Source: SZAS-103 sp964449135 (lineage in GTDB: Bacteria; Pseudomonadota; Gammaproteobacteria; Xanthomonadales; Xanthomonadaceae). Taken from it: a stretch of 39,088 nt of DNA. The position numbers and the translations under genes are program-made. The stretch lies in contig CAYUXZ010000027.1 in NCBI GenBank assembly GCA_964449135.1, positions 1 to 39,088 of the forward strand, in the 5' to 3' direction. Below, piece after piece: positions 16,727 to 24,933 of this stretch (positions within the stretch are counted from its first letter, which is position 1; every line of letters begins with the position of its first letter). The notes beneath the pieces were generated by a model, which was not told the DNA's origin, did not search any database, and worked only from the letters and a program-made list of their open reading frames with translations.

Positions 16727-17632
16727 ATGTTCTTTCGCAACCTGACGCTGTTCCGCTTCCCGACCACGCTGAAGTTCTCCCGCCTCGAATCGCATCTGGC
16801 CGACTGCGCGCTCAAGCCCGCCGGCCCGCTGGAGCTGTCCTCGCGCGGATTCGTCTCGCCGTTCGGTCGCGACGGCGAAGCGCTGATGCACAAGGTCGGC
16901 GACTGCATCTGGCTCACCGTCGGCGGCGAGGAACGCCTGCTGCCGTCTTCGGTGATCAACGAGGAAGCGGCCAAGAAGATCGAGAAGACTGAGCAACGGC
17001 AGGGCCGCAAACTCGGCAACCGCGCGCGCCGCAAGATCAAGGACGACGTCGTCCATGACCTGCTGCCGCGCGCGTTCGTGAAGCCGCTGCGCACCGATGC
17101 GTATCTCGACCTCGAGCACGGCGTCATCGCGGTGGACACGTCCTCACGCAAGCAGGCCGAGAACGTCGTCAGCGAAGTGCGCCGCGCGCTCGGTAGTTTT
17201 CCCGCGCTACCGATGAATGCGGAAGTCAGCCCGCGTGCGGTGCTCACCGGCTGGATCGCCGGCGAGAAGCTGCCCAAGGGCGTGTCGCTTGGCGACGAAT
17301 GCGAGCTGCGCGATCCCGCCGACCGCGGCGCGATCGTCAAATGCCAGCGCCAGGAACTGCAGTCCGACGAGATCGCCAAGCACCTGGAATCGGGCAAGCA
17401 GGCCGCGCGCCTCGCGCTGATGTTCGACGATCACGTGAGCTTCGTGCTCGGAGAGGACCTCGTCGTGCGCAAGCTCAAGTTCCTCGACGGCACGGTCGAC
17501 GAGCTGGAGAACACCGAACGCGAATCGGTCGCCGCCGAACTCGACGCGCGTTTCGCGCTGATGTCGGGCGAACTCAAGCGCGTGTTCGCGATGCTGGAAA
17601 AAGCCTTCAAGCTCTCCAGCGCGGAAGCCTAG
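16727..17632 (+). CDS. rdgC: recombination-associated protein RdgC
   Basis: A nucleoid-associated DNA-binding protein that forms a ring-shaped dimer on duplex DNA and limits RecA action. 301 residues, the family length. The N-terminus MFFRNLTLFRFP and the following LELSSRGFVSPFG block are characteristic. Further blocks LPSSVINEEAAKKIE, GRKLGNRARRKIKDDV and GDECELRDP are equally typical. The C-terminus ALMSGELKRVFAMLEKAF closes the family domain. It starts 27 bases beyond the inverted-repeat element, so its promoter may lie in or be affected by that repeat. Confidence 0.97.
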   Translation: MFFRNLTLFRFPTTLKFSRLESHLADCALKPAGPLELSSRGFVSPFGRDGEALMHKVGDCIWLTVGGEERLLPSSVINEEAAKKIEKTEQRQGRKLGNRARRKIKDDVVHDLLPRAFVKPLRTDAYLDLEHGVIAVDTSSRKQAENVVSEVRRALGSFPALPMNAEVSPRAVLTGWIAGEKLPKGVSLGDECELRDPADRGAIVKCQRQELQSDEIAKHLESGKQAARLALMFDDHVSFVLGEDLVVRKLKFLDGTVDELENTERESVAAELDARFALMSGELKRVFAMLEKAFKLSSAEA

Positions 17633-17745
17633 GTGCGTGGCGCAGCGGCGACTTCCAGGCGGCATCAGCTGACCGTCGGTCATTTGATTGCCTTGTGAGA
17701 CAATTCCCTGGCCACCAGGCTGGCAAGAATTTGTCGAGGGAAGAC

Positions 17746-18549
17746 ATGCTTTTTCGCATCGATTCACAAGCAAATCGACGGGCATTGCTGTCCTCATTCC
17801 TGGCCGCCAGTCTGCTCTGCGCTTCGCTCCATGCGGGTCCTGTGACCGACTTCCAGTGGAAGATGAAGTCAGAGGATCACCGAATCATCGATTTCGTCAC
17901 CGCAGTCAAATCGACATATCCGACGGCGTACTATCGACTGAATGCGATGGCCGGACCAAGTTGGGGCGGTCAATCCCAGTACAAAACCGTAGGAAGCGCG
18001 ACGGTCTCGCAACCCGGCGCGCCGATCGGTTTTGCGAACAACTCGTTTGTAAGACTGGATGGACGTTCGGAGTACATCGCAACTACCCAGACCGGCGGCA
18101 TCAAGACACGGGCGAGCTTGATGGCCTTTGTGAATCTGGATTCCATGCCGTCCGATGCGAAGCACTTTTTCTATGTCATGGGCGAATCACAAAACGGCAA
18201 CGATCTTGAACTGCAATTCGGAGACGACAACACGCTGCAGTTCAACACAGCCAACGGCAGCCCTCTTTCGTATACGCCTCCATCGAATTCCCTGGCGCAC
18301 AAGTGGCATTTGATCATTGCCACCGTGAGTTCGACTTCGAAAAAAAGGGTGATTTACTGGGATGGCGAAGCGGTTGCCAGCGACAATGCCGGCGATATCG
18401 GACCGAAGACCGGAACTCTGTCGATTGGCGCAAGCCCGGCTGTTGATGCGCGATTCTTCCACGGAGGAATCGAGGAGGCAGCTCTATGGGATCGCGCCCT
18501 TACGGCGGATGAGGTCGCAGCGATATATCGCACTGTTGATACGAAGTAG
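17746..18549 (+). CDS. secreted LamG-like (concanavalin A fold) protein
   Basis: A 267-residue exported protein. Residues 1-30 form a signal peptide (RRALLSSFLAASLLCASLHAG). The rest fits a LamG/jelly-roll domain of about 200 residues: YYRLNAMAGPSWGG, RLDGRSEYIATTQ, HKWHLIIATVSS, RVIYWDGEAVASD, GTLSIGASP, and the closing EEAALWDRALTADEVAAIY. Such domains usually bind carbohydrate or protein ligands outside the cell; no catalytic motif is visible. The start ATG has GAGGG six bases upstream, so the much longer upstream open frame is not needed. GC content is lower than in the neighbours, suggesting an accessory gene. The binding partner is unknown. Confidence 0.82.
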   Translation: MLFRIDSQANRRALLSSFLAASLLCASLHAGPVTDFQWKMKSEDHRIIDFVTAVKSTYPTAYYRLNAMAGPSWGGQSQYKTVGSATVSQPGAPIGFANNSFVRLDGRSEYIATTQTGGIKTRASLMAFVNLDSMPSDAKHFFYVMGESQNGNDLELQFGDDNTLQFNTANGSPLSYTPPSNSLAHKWHLIIATVSSTSKKRVIYWDGEAVASDNAGDIGPKTGTLSIGASPAVDARFFHGGIEEAALWDRALTADEVAAIYRTVDTK

Positions 18550-18638
18550 CTCGCGGGGCGGGTCGAGCAACGCGATACGCATCGCTTATGGCCATGTGAT
18601 CAGCTTCGCTACACGACCCAAACCTGCATACTGCATGC

Positions 18639-19430
18639 ATGCCGAGTTTCCTGCGCCGACTGATCGCCCCGCCACGCATTGATCCTGGCGTCGCCGACGA
18701 GGTCGTTCAGCTACGGCTACCCGACGGCGGCCAGATCGAAGTGCGCCGCGTGCGCCATCCACGCGCGCGGCGCATCAAGGTTACGGTCAGCGAACGCGGC
18801 GTGCGGTTGACCCTGCCGATGCGCGCCTCGTTGCGTGCGGGCGACGCCTTCCTGCACGAACATCGCGACTGGATCGCCGCGCAACTGCCGAAGTGGGTCG
18901 TCCGCGACACGACGCTTGCGTTCGGTCGCGGCAGCGCCACGATTCCGCTGCACGGCGAGGAAGTGCCGCTGCGCTGGGAAACCGGCCGCTACGCGCGCGT
19001 ACAGCACCATCCGTTTGATGGCGCAGTCGTGATCGCGCTGCCCGCCTCCGCGACCGATGCGTCCGCGCGGCGCGCGCTCAAGGACTTCTACCTCGCGCAA
19101 GCGCGCGCCGACATCGGCCGCTGGCTGCCGAACTACCTGCCGACGCTGCCGCGCGCGCCCAGCGACATCCGCCTGCGCGCGATGTCCTCGCTCTGGGGCT
19201 CGCTGAGCGCTCGCGATGCACTCAGTCTCGATCTGGCGCTGGTGCTGGCGGAACCGGCCGCGTTCGAATACGTGCTCGTCCACGAGCTCTGCCATCTGCT
19301 CCATCGCAATCACCGCCGCCCGTTCTGGCGCGAGGTCGAGGCGCGCGGCCATGACTGGCGCGCGCAACGCGATTACCTGCACGCGCAGGGCGCTTCGCTG
19401 AAGGTACGCCTGCGCGCGCTGATCGGCTGA
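18639..19430 (+). CDS. YgjP-like metallopeptidase (M48-type HExxH, DUF45)
   Basis: A 263-residue predicted zinc metalloprotease of the YgjP/DUF45 family. The zinc motif HELCHLLHRNH runs from His215, with Glu216 and His219 as the HExxH core. The N-terminal block VRRVRHPRARRIKVTVSERG and the block LRAMSSLWGSLSARDALSLDLAL (read in two parts) match the family. The typical RPFWREVEARGHDW follows the zinc site. There is no signal peptide or membrane segment, so it is cytoplasmic. Substrates of this family are not well defined. It has no clear operon partner; the next plus-strand gene starts 120 bases on. Confidence 0.9.
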   Translation: MPSFLRRLIAPPRIDPGVADEVVQLRLPDGGQIEVRRVRHPRARRIKVTVSERGVRLTLPMRASLRAGDAFLHEHRDWIAAQLPKWVVRDTTLAFGRGSATIPLHGEEVPLRWETGRYARVQHHPFDGAVVIALPASATDASARRALKDFYLAQARADIGRWLPNYLPTLPRAPSDIRLRAMSSLWGSLSARDALSLDLALVLAEPAAFEYVLVHELCHLLHRNHRRPFWREVEARGHDWRAQRDYLHAQGASLKVRLRALIG

Positions 19431-19550
19431 ATTCGCCACGGCCTGCGATGGCCGATCGGGCCCGCCGATCGCGTTCGATCCCGCGTACGCGTCTTTTGTC
19501 CTGACGCGATACCATCCGTTCCCCGCACCCCAGCCCGCAGGAGACCGCCC

Positions 19551-20060
19551 ATGAATTCGAATCGCATTGCTCTCACCGTCGCCATCGCCGCCGGCCTCGC
19601 GCTCGCGGGCTGCGGCCGACAGGCCGCTGAAACCGCCGTCGCCGCAGCCACCGGCGGGAAGGTGGATGTCCAGAAGAACGGCGACCAGTCGCAGGTGACG
19701 ATCAAGACCGACAAAGGCGAATTCAAGGCCAATACCGGCGGCGACGTCGCTCTGCCCAAGGATTTCCCGACCGATATCCACATGCCGGAGAAATACACGA
19801 TCAAGAGCGCCGTGCAGATGGGTCCGACCTTCGTGCTCAACATGCACAGCCCGGCCGCGGTGCAGGCGATCTATGCCGACTACGACAAGACCATGAAAGC
19901 CGGCGGCTGGAACGAGTCCATGGCGATGCAGACCTCCGAGAAGGAATCCATGCTCACGTTCCAGAAGGACAAGCGCAACGTGGTCGTCGCGATCAATGCG
20001 TCCACCGATGCGGGCGGAGGTTCGGAAGTGAACGTGCAGACCACGTCCGAACAGAAATAA
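19551..20060 (+). CDS. small lipoprotein, unknown function
   Basis: A 169-residue lipoprotein. The signal MNSNRIALTVAIAAGLALAGC ends in a strong lipobox (LAGC), predicting acylation at Cys21. The mature part contains a Lys/Asp-rich strand region (KVDVQKNGDQSQVTIKTDKG) and a C-terminal half with YDKTMKAGGWNES and MLTFQKDKRNVVVAINAST. This layout resembles small envelope lipoproteins with an alpha/beta sandwich. The start ATG follows AGGAGACC, a good ribosome site. It converges with the hydrolase gene with only three bases between the stops. I do not know its function. Confidence 0.85.
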   Translation: MNSNRIALTVAIAAGLALAGCGRQAAETAVAAATGGKVDVQKNGDQSQVTIKTDKGEFKANTGGDVALPKDFPTDIHMPEKYTIKSAVQMGPTFVLNMHSPAAVQAIYADYDKTMKAGGWNESMAMQTSEKESMLTFQKDKRNVVVAINASTDAGGGSEVNVQTTSEQK

Positions 20061-20063
20061 TCG

Positions 20064-20903
20064 CTAGCGCAAGAATTCCAACAGATGCGGAGCAACCCGT
20101 TCGGGCTGTTCCATGTGCAGGTGATGGCCGCCGCGCAGCACGACCAGGCGGCCGTCATTCAGTTGCGCAACGCGCGCATCGCGCATTTCCGGCGTGAAAT
20201 ACGGCGGCGCCGGATCGGCGGCGATCAGCATTGTCGGCGCCTCGACCGCGCGCACGATCGACAGCGCGGCCTCCTCGGTGATGCGCAGGTGCGAGGGCAG
20301 CACCAGGCGCGGATCGCTGCGCCAGCGCCAGCCGCCATCGACCTTCTCCAGATTGCGCTCCACGATCAGGTGCGCCGCATCGTCGCGCATGTCGCCGACC
20401 GCGAGCCGCGCCTTCACCGCGGTCTCGATGCTCGCGATCGTCCTGCGTGGGCGCTGCGAAGCGGTGCGGCGCGCGGTGACCGCTTCGCGCAGACGAGTTC
20501 CCGCCTCATCGGCCGCGCCCGCGAGCGGGCCCAGCGCTTCGATCAGCGCCATCCTCTCCACGCGCTCGGGCGCGGACGCGGCAACGAGCGTGGCGATCGC
20601 CGCGCCCATCGAATGCCCGAGCAGGCGCGCGCGCTCCCAGCCCAGCGCGTCGAGTGCGTCGAGCGCGTCGTGGATCCAGTCCACGAACGCGTAGTCATAG
20701 CCGCTCGCGCGGTGCGAGGACGCGCCGTGGCCGGGCAGGTCCAGCGAGACCAGATCAAATTCCGCCAGATACGGCATCAGCGGCACGAAGCTCGCCGCAT
20801 TGTCGAGCCAGCCGTGCATCGCGAGCAGCTTGGGGCCGTGGCGATCGCCCGAGCGCAGCGCGGCGATGCGGCCGCGCGGACTGTCGAAAAAGACTTCCTT
20901 CAT
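20064..20903 (-). CDS. alpha/beta-fold hydrolase
   Basis: A 279-residue cytoplasmic serine hydrolase. The oxyanion block LLAMHGWLDNAASF, the nucleophile elbow GHSMGA with Ser98, and a late LRGGHHLHMEQPE carrying the catalytic histidine are all visible. The substrate cannot be read; esterase or lipase-like activity is likely. I chose the ATG at 20903, which overlaps the ferrochelatase stop as ATGA, the classical coupled arrangement; an ATG nine bases earlier (20912) is also possible. Co-transcription with hemH is therefore very likely. Confidence 0.9.
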   Translation of the reverse strand: MKEVFFDSPRGRIAALRSGDRHGPKLLAMHGWLDNAASFVPLMPYLAEFDLVSLDLPGHGASSHRASGYDYAFVDWIHDALDALDALGWERARLLGHSMGAAIATLVAASAPERVERMALIEALGPLAGAADEAGTRLREAVTARRTASQRPRRTIASIETAVKARLAVGDMRDDAAHLIVERNLEKVDGGWRWRSDPRLVLPSHLRITEEAALSIVRAVEAPTMLIAADPAPPYFTPEMRDARVAQLNDGRLVVLRGGHHLHMEQPERVAPHLLEFLR

Positions 20904-21898
20904 GGATCCCATCCCGAGGTGTGTCGCTGCACCAGCGCGGCGAGCGCGTCGGCGTGCGCGGCGTCGCCGTTTAGCGCTGGCAGGTAGCGCAGGCCCACGC
21001 CGCCCTTCTTCACGAACAGCTCGGCGTCCTGCATCGCGATCTCTTCCAGCGTCTCCAGGCAATCCACCGCGAAACCCGGGCAGGCGACGTCCACGCGCGC
21101 GACGCCCGCGCGCGCCCAGTCGCGCAGCACGTCCACCGTCGCCGGCCCCAGCCAGGGCTCGCGCCCGAAGCGCGACTGGTAGGCGAGCTTCCACTGATCG
21201 GGCGCTAGCTTCAGACGCTGCGCGATCGCCTGCGCGCTGGCCTCGCATTCGCGCGGATACGGATCGCCGCGGCGCACGTAGCGTTCCGGGATGCCGTGGA
21301 ACGACAGCAGCAGCTTCTCGCCGGGCGCTTCCGCGCGCGCCGCACGGATTTTGCCCGCGACCGCATCGAGCCAGCCCGGATCGCGGTGGTAGTCGCGCAC
21401 GATGCGCAGTTCGGGCAGGTCGCTCCATCCTTCGAACTCGCACCCGATCGCATCGAGCACCGACGCGGTGGTCGTCGCCGAATACTGCGGATACAGCGGC
21501 AGCACCAGCAGCCGTCGCAGGCCGTCGCCGCGCAGGGCGCGTAGCGCCTCGCGCAGCGAAGGATTGCCGTAGCGCATCGCCATCGCCACGCGATGCCCGG
21601 GCAATCGCGCCGCCAGCGCATCGGCCAACTCCTGCGTATGCACGCGCAGCGGCGAGCCGCGGCCGTCGATCCAGATCCTGCGATAGTTCGCCGCCACCCG
21701 CGCCGAGCGCAACGGCAGGATCGCGCCGTGCAGAGCCGGCAGCCACAGAGCGCGGCTCAGATCCACGACGCGCCGATCGCTCAGGAACTGCGCGAGGTAG
21801 CGCCGCACCGCGGATGCGGTCGGCGCATCGGGCGTGCCGAGGTTGACCAGCAGCACGGCAGTGTTCGCGGCGGAGGATGTCGCGGTCATGGCGCGCAA
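20900..21898 (-). CDS. hemH: ferrochelatase
   Basis: Inserts ferrous iron into protoporphyrin IX, the last step of haem synthesis. 332 residues with the start used here. The N-terminal block AVLLVNLGTPDAPT, the metal-site histidine in LLSFHGIPERYVRRGDPYP (near residue 200) and the late CPGFAVDCLETLEEI block with the catalytic glutamate are diagnostic. The start is TTG at 21898 because GGAGGA (21904-21909) stands five bases from it; the ATG at 21889, three codons in, would leave too long a gap. The stop overlaps the hydrolase start by ATGA. It diverges from the SYLF gene. Confidence 0.96.
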   Translation of the reverse strand: MRAMTATSSAANTAVLLVNLGTPDAPTASAVRRYLAQFLSDRRVVDLSRALWLPALHGAILPLRSARVAANYRRIWIDGRGSPLRVHTQELADALAARLPGHRVAMAMRYGNPSLREALRALRGDGLRRLLVLPLYPQYSATTTASVLDAIGCEFEGWSDLPELRIVRDYHRDPGWLDAVAGKIRAARAEAPGEKLLLSFHGIPERYVRRGDPYPRECEASAQAIAQRLKLAPDQWKLAYQSRFGREPWLGPATVDVLRDWARAGVARVDVACPGFAVDCLETLEEIAMQDAELFVKKGGVGLRYLPALNGDAAHADALAALVQRHTSGWDP

Positions 21899-21903
21899 TT
21901 GTA

Positions 21904-21909
21904 TCCTCC
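21904..21909 (-). promoter_or_regulatory. Shine-Dalgarno that favours the TTG start of hemH
   Basis: GGAGGA on the minus strand lies five bases upstream of TTG at 21898 and 14 bases upstream of the in-frame ATG at 21889. Spacing favours TTG, giving the N-terminus MRAMTATSS. The three extra residues would have no functional effect, but a weak TTG start would limit ferrochelatase output. Confidence 0.6.
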
Positions 21910-21983
21910 GGTCGCGCCGCGGCTCACCCGCGATTCATGCGTTCGGGCGATACTGGCGGCAACCATCCCGTCCGGAGACCGCC

Positions 21984-22763
21984 ATGCGCCGAACGATCGC
22001 CCTGATCGCCTCCCTCCTGCTTGCCGCCACGACCGCGTTCGCCGGCACGCCGCAGGAAAAACGCGCGAACGATGCGATCCGGGTGCTCGACAAGATCATG
22101 CGCATCCCCGAGCAGTCGGTTCCCGAATCCATGTTCAACGACGCGCACGCGATCGCGGTGATCCCGGGCGTCGTGAAAGCCGGCTTCGTGTTCGGCGGGC
22201 GCTACGGACGCGGCCTGGTCTCGGTGCGCAATCCCGACGGCAGCTGGAGCAATCCGAGCTTCATGACCATCGCCGGCGGCAGCTTCGGTTTCCAGGCCGG
22301 CGTGCAGAGCACCGACGTGGTGCTGATCTTCAACACCGAACGCGGCGTGGACTCGATCGTGCACGGCAAGTTCACCCTCGGCGCGGACGCCTCCGTCGCG
22401 GCCGGGCCGGTCGGGCGCAATGCGTCGGCCTCGACCGACGCGCAGCTCAAGGCCGAGATTTATTCCTACTCCCGCGCGCGCGGACTGTTCGCGGGCGTCG
22501 CCCTCGACGGCGCGGCGCTGCAGATCGACGACGATGCGAACGCGGCGGTCTATGGGCGCGACGCCACGCCGCGCGCGATCTTCGAGGGCCGCGCAAATCC
22601 GCCGCCGGCGGCGATCGTGGCCTTCCGCGACCGGCTGGAGGAATACAACGCGAACAGCCATTACCGACCGGGCCAGCGGACGGTGCCGAAGCCGCAGGCC
22701 GTCCAGGACGCCGCGCCCGGTCAACCCAGACCTGCCGAAACCGTTCCCTTGAAGCACAACTGA
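21984..22763 (+). CDS. secreted SYLF-domain (YSC84-type, lipid-binding) protein
   Basis: A 259-residue exported protein. Residues 1-21 are a signal peptide (ALIASLLLAATTAFA). The SYLF/Ysc84 domain follows: DAHAIAVIPGVVKAGFVFGGRYGRGLVSVR, read in two parts (DAHAIAVIPGVVKAG and FVFGGRYGRGLVSVR), then GGSFGFQAGVQSTDVVLIF and YSYSRARGLFAGVALDGA. Family members bind phosphoinositides or other lipids in eukaryotes; bacterial ones are periplasmic with unclear function. The ATG at 21984 is preceded by GGAGACC. The last 40 residues are Pro/Gln-rich and variable. It lies 67 bases upstream of tatA on the same strand. Confidence 0.92.
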   Translation: MRRTIALIASLLLAATTAFAGTPQEKRANDAIRVLDKIMRIPEQSVPESMFNDAHAIAVIPGVVKAGFVFGGRYGRGLVSVRNPDGSWSNPSFMTIAGGSFGFQAGVQSTDVVLIFNTERGVDSIVHGKFTLGADASVAAGPVGRNASASTDAQLKAEIYSYSRARGLFAGVALDGAALQIDDDANAAVYGRDATPRAIFEGRANPPPAAIVAFRDRLEEYNANSHYRPGQRTVPKPQAVQDAAPGQPRPAETVPLKHN

Positions 22764-22830
22764 GCGCAGGAGAACAGCGACTGCGCTATGCTGTACGACC
22801 GTTGATACCGACGTACCGAGGCGTATTTCC

Positions 22831-23064
22831 ATGGGTGGTTTGAGCATCTGGCATCTGCTGATCCTGCTGGCGATCGCCCTGGTGATCTTCGGCACCAAGC
22901 GCCTGTCCAACAGCGCCAAGGACATCGGCAGCGCGGTCAAGGAGTTCAAGAAGGCGATGCGCGAGGACGAACCGGCCGCGCAGTCCAAGGCCACCGATCC
23001 GAACCAGCCGGCGGTGGATGCGTCCAAGCAGCCGCCGGCGGACGACACCACGCCGCGCACCTGA
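22831..23064 (+). CDS. tatA: Sec-independent protein translocase subunit TatA
   Basis: Forms the size-adjustable pore of the twin-arginine translocase in the inner membrane. 77 residues: one N-terminal membrane helix (LSIWHLLILLAIALVIFG), the hinge GTKRL, and the amphipathic helix IGSAVKEFKKAMRED, followed by a disordered acidic tail. The phenylalanine-glycine hinge is intact. The start ATG has GAGG about 11 bases upstream. It opens the tatABC operon; tatB follows after 24 bases. A -10-like TATGCT at 22787-22792 lies upstream, without a recognisable -35. Confidence 0.97.
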   Translation: MGGLSIWHLLILLAIALVIFGTKRLSNSAKDIGSAVKEFKKAMREDEPAAQSKATDPNQPAVDASKQPPADDTTPRT

Positions 23065-23088
23065 CCGGGTCGCGCTGGATCGCGCGCC

Positions 23089-23499
23089 ATGTTCGACTTC
23101 GGCTTCGGCGAACTGCTGCTGCTGGCGATCATCGCGCTCGTCGTGCTCGGGCCCGAGCGCCTGCCGGTCGCCGCGCGCCTGCTCGGAAAATGGATCCGCG
23201 CCGCGCGCTCGCAGTGGAATTCGGTGAAGGCCGAACTCGAGAACGAGATCGCGGACGAGGAATTGCGTCGCAACCTGCGCGAGGCCTCCGATGCCGTGCG
23301 CGACGGCGCGCAGCAGATGCGCGCGATGGTCGAACAGCCAGCCGAGCCGTCGCGCGAACCGGCGCCCGCCGCAGCAATGCCATCGTCGGAATCCGCGGTC
23401 GCCGAAGAAGGAGCCGCCGCCGATCCGGCGCAGTTGAGCCTGCTCGCCCCGAATTCGAAGGACGCCGAACCCGCGCCACAGAGGCGATCCGATGGTTGA
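23089..23499 (+). CDS. tatB: Sec-independent protein translocase subunit TatB
   Basis: Part of the TatBC receptor that recognises twin-arginine signal peptides. 136 residues. The N-terminus MFDFGFGELLLLAIIALVVLGPERLP has the TatB-type helix with the conserved glutamate 8 and the GPERLP hinge (read as MFDFGFGELLLLAIIAL and VVLGPERLP). A long amphipathic helix follows (AARLLGKWIRAARSQW and VKAELENEI). The tail is Pro/Ala-rich and variable. Its stop overlaps the tatC start by eight bases, showing translational coupling. Confidence 0.97.
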   Translation: MFDFGFGELLLLAIIALVVLGPERLPVAARLLGKWIRAARSQWNSVKAELENEIADEELRRNLREASDAVRDGAQQMRAMVEQPAEPSREPAPAAAMPSSESAVAEEGAAADPAQLSLLAPNSKDAEPAPQRRSDG

Positions 23500-24268
23500 T
23501 GACGCGCGCACCGAAGCGGGTGAGGTTCCCGGACCCGCGCTGCCCGAGCAGGGCCTGGTCTCGCACCTGATCGAGCTGCGCTCGCGCCTGCTGCGCGCGA
23601 TCGTCGCGGTGCTCGTCGCGTTCGTCGCACTGCTACCGTTCGCGCAGAAGCTCTATACCTGGCTCGCCGCGCCGCTGCTCTCGCGGTTGCCGCCGGGCGC
23701 GCACCTGGTCGCGATCGACGTGTCCTCGCCTTTCCTCGTGCCCGTGAAGCTGTGCTTCTTCGCCGCCCTCACCGTCGCGATGCCGGTTGTGATCTACCAG
23801 CTCTGGGCTTTCGTCGCGCCGGGCCTGTACAAGCACGAAAAGCGCGTCGCGCTGCCGCTGCTGGCGTCGGCGACCGCACTGTTCTACACGGGCTGCGCAT
23901 TCGCGTACTTCGTCGTGCTGCCGATGGCGTTTCGCTTCCTCGTCGGCATCACGCCCGTGGGCGTGGAGATGATGACCGACATCGGCCACTACCTGAATTT
24001 CGTAGGGGTGATCTTCATCGCGTTCGGCGCGAGCTTCGAGCTGCCGGTCGCGGTGGTGATCCTCGTGTTGCTCGGCTGGGTGACGCCGCCGCAACTCGCC
24101 GCCGCGCGGCCGTATGCGATCTTCGGCAATTTCCTCGTCGCGGCGCTGATCACTCCGCCCGACGCGGTGTCCATGCTGCTGCTTGCGATCCCGCTGTGCC
24201 TGCTGTACGAAGTCGGCCTGTTCGCCGCGCGCGCGCTCGCGCGACCGCCGACGCTCGCCGACCAGTGA
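23492..24268 (+). CDS. tatC: Sec-independent protein translocase subunit TatC
   Basis: The polytopic core of the twin-arginine translocase and primary receptor for the signal peptide. 258 residues with six predicted helices. The N-terminal signature LVSHLIELRSRLLRA, the periplasmic proline-rich loop (PFLVPVKLCFFAALTVAMP), FVAPGLYKHEKR with the glutamate used in signal binding, and the late AALITPPDAVSMLLLAIPL block are typical. The first 20 residues (DARTEAGEVPGPALPEQ) form a short extra cytoplasmic lead. It overlaps tatB and is followed two bases later by the RDD gene. Confidence 0.97.
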   Translation: MVDDARTEAGEVPGPALPEQGLVSHLIELRSRLLRAIVAVLVAFVALLPFAQKLYTWLAAPLLSRLPPGAHLVAIDVSSPFLVPVKLCFFAALTVAMPVVIYQLWAFVAPGLYKHEKRVALPLLASATALFYTGCAFAYFVVLPMAFRFLVGITPVGVEMMTDIGHYLNFVGVIFIAFGASFELPVAVVILVLLGWVTPPQLAAARPYAIFGNFLVAALITPPDAVSMLLLAIPLCLLYEVGLFAARALARPPTLADQ

Positions 24269-24270
24269 CG

Positions 24271-24915
24271 ATGGCGGCAGCGACGTTCTCGCCGGCGGGT
24301 TTCTGGAAGCGCTACGTCGCATATTCCATTGATCTGTTGCTGGTGTATCTGGTCGTCGAAGCGCTCACGCATCTGTTCTTCGCCGATCCGCTCGCCGGCC
24401 GCGCCGAAGACCTGCAGGCGATCGTTTCGGCGATGCAGGATCCGCAGGCGACGATCCAGATGCAGACCGCGCGGCTCACGGCGCTCATGGGCCTGCTGTG
24501 GAAAATCACCGCGTTTTCCACGCTCGCCTACCTCGCGATCGGCGGCACCTACTTCTCGCTCTGCGAGTCCTCGCGCTGGCAGGCCACGCTCGGCAAGCGG
24601 CTGGTCGGCATCAAGGTCACCGATGCGAACGGCGAACGCATCGGTGTCGGACGCGCGCTCGGCCGGTTCTTCGCCGCGGGCCTGTCGTGGCTGACGATGA
24701 ACCTCGGTCACGCGATGGCCGCGTTCGGGACCGAACGCCGCGCGCTGCACGACTACGTCGCCGGCACCCGCGTCGAGAACGCCGATCCGCGCGCACCGCA
24801 GATGCCGGCCTGGGGCTGGTGGATCGTCGCCGCGCAGGCGCTGCTGCTGGTGCTCGCGATCGTCGCTTTCGTGGCCGCCGTGCTGGCCGCGCTCAACGCA
24901 TTGGGCGTGTCCTGA
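24271..24915 (+). CDS. RDD-family inner membrane protein
   Basis: A 214-residue membrane protein with about four helices: KRYVAYSIDLLLVYLVVEAL (about 14-32), a second pair around 82-105 and the last at about 185-210. The RDD family motif is present as FWKRYVAYSIDLLL with conserved Arg and Asp, and as WQATLGKRLVGIKVTDANG in the middle. The function of RDD proteins is unsettled; some act as ion antiporters, which cannot be claimed here. It starts two bases after the tatC stop, so it is co-transcribed with tatABC and may be expressed at the same level, though a Tat role is not established. Confidence 0.9.
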   Translation: MAAATFSPAGFWKRYVAYSIDLLLVYLVVEALTHLFFADPLAGRAEDLQAIVSAMQDPQATIQMQTARLTALMGLLWKITAFSTLAYLAIGGTYFSLCESSRWQATLGKRLVGIKVTDANGERIGVGRALGRFFAAGLSWLTMNLGHAMAAFGTERRALHDYVAGTRVENADPRAPQMPAWGWWIVAAQALLLVLAIVAFVAAVLAALNALGVS

Positions 24916-24933
24916 GCGAGTGCGCGACGGCGT

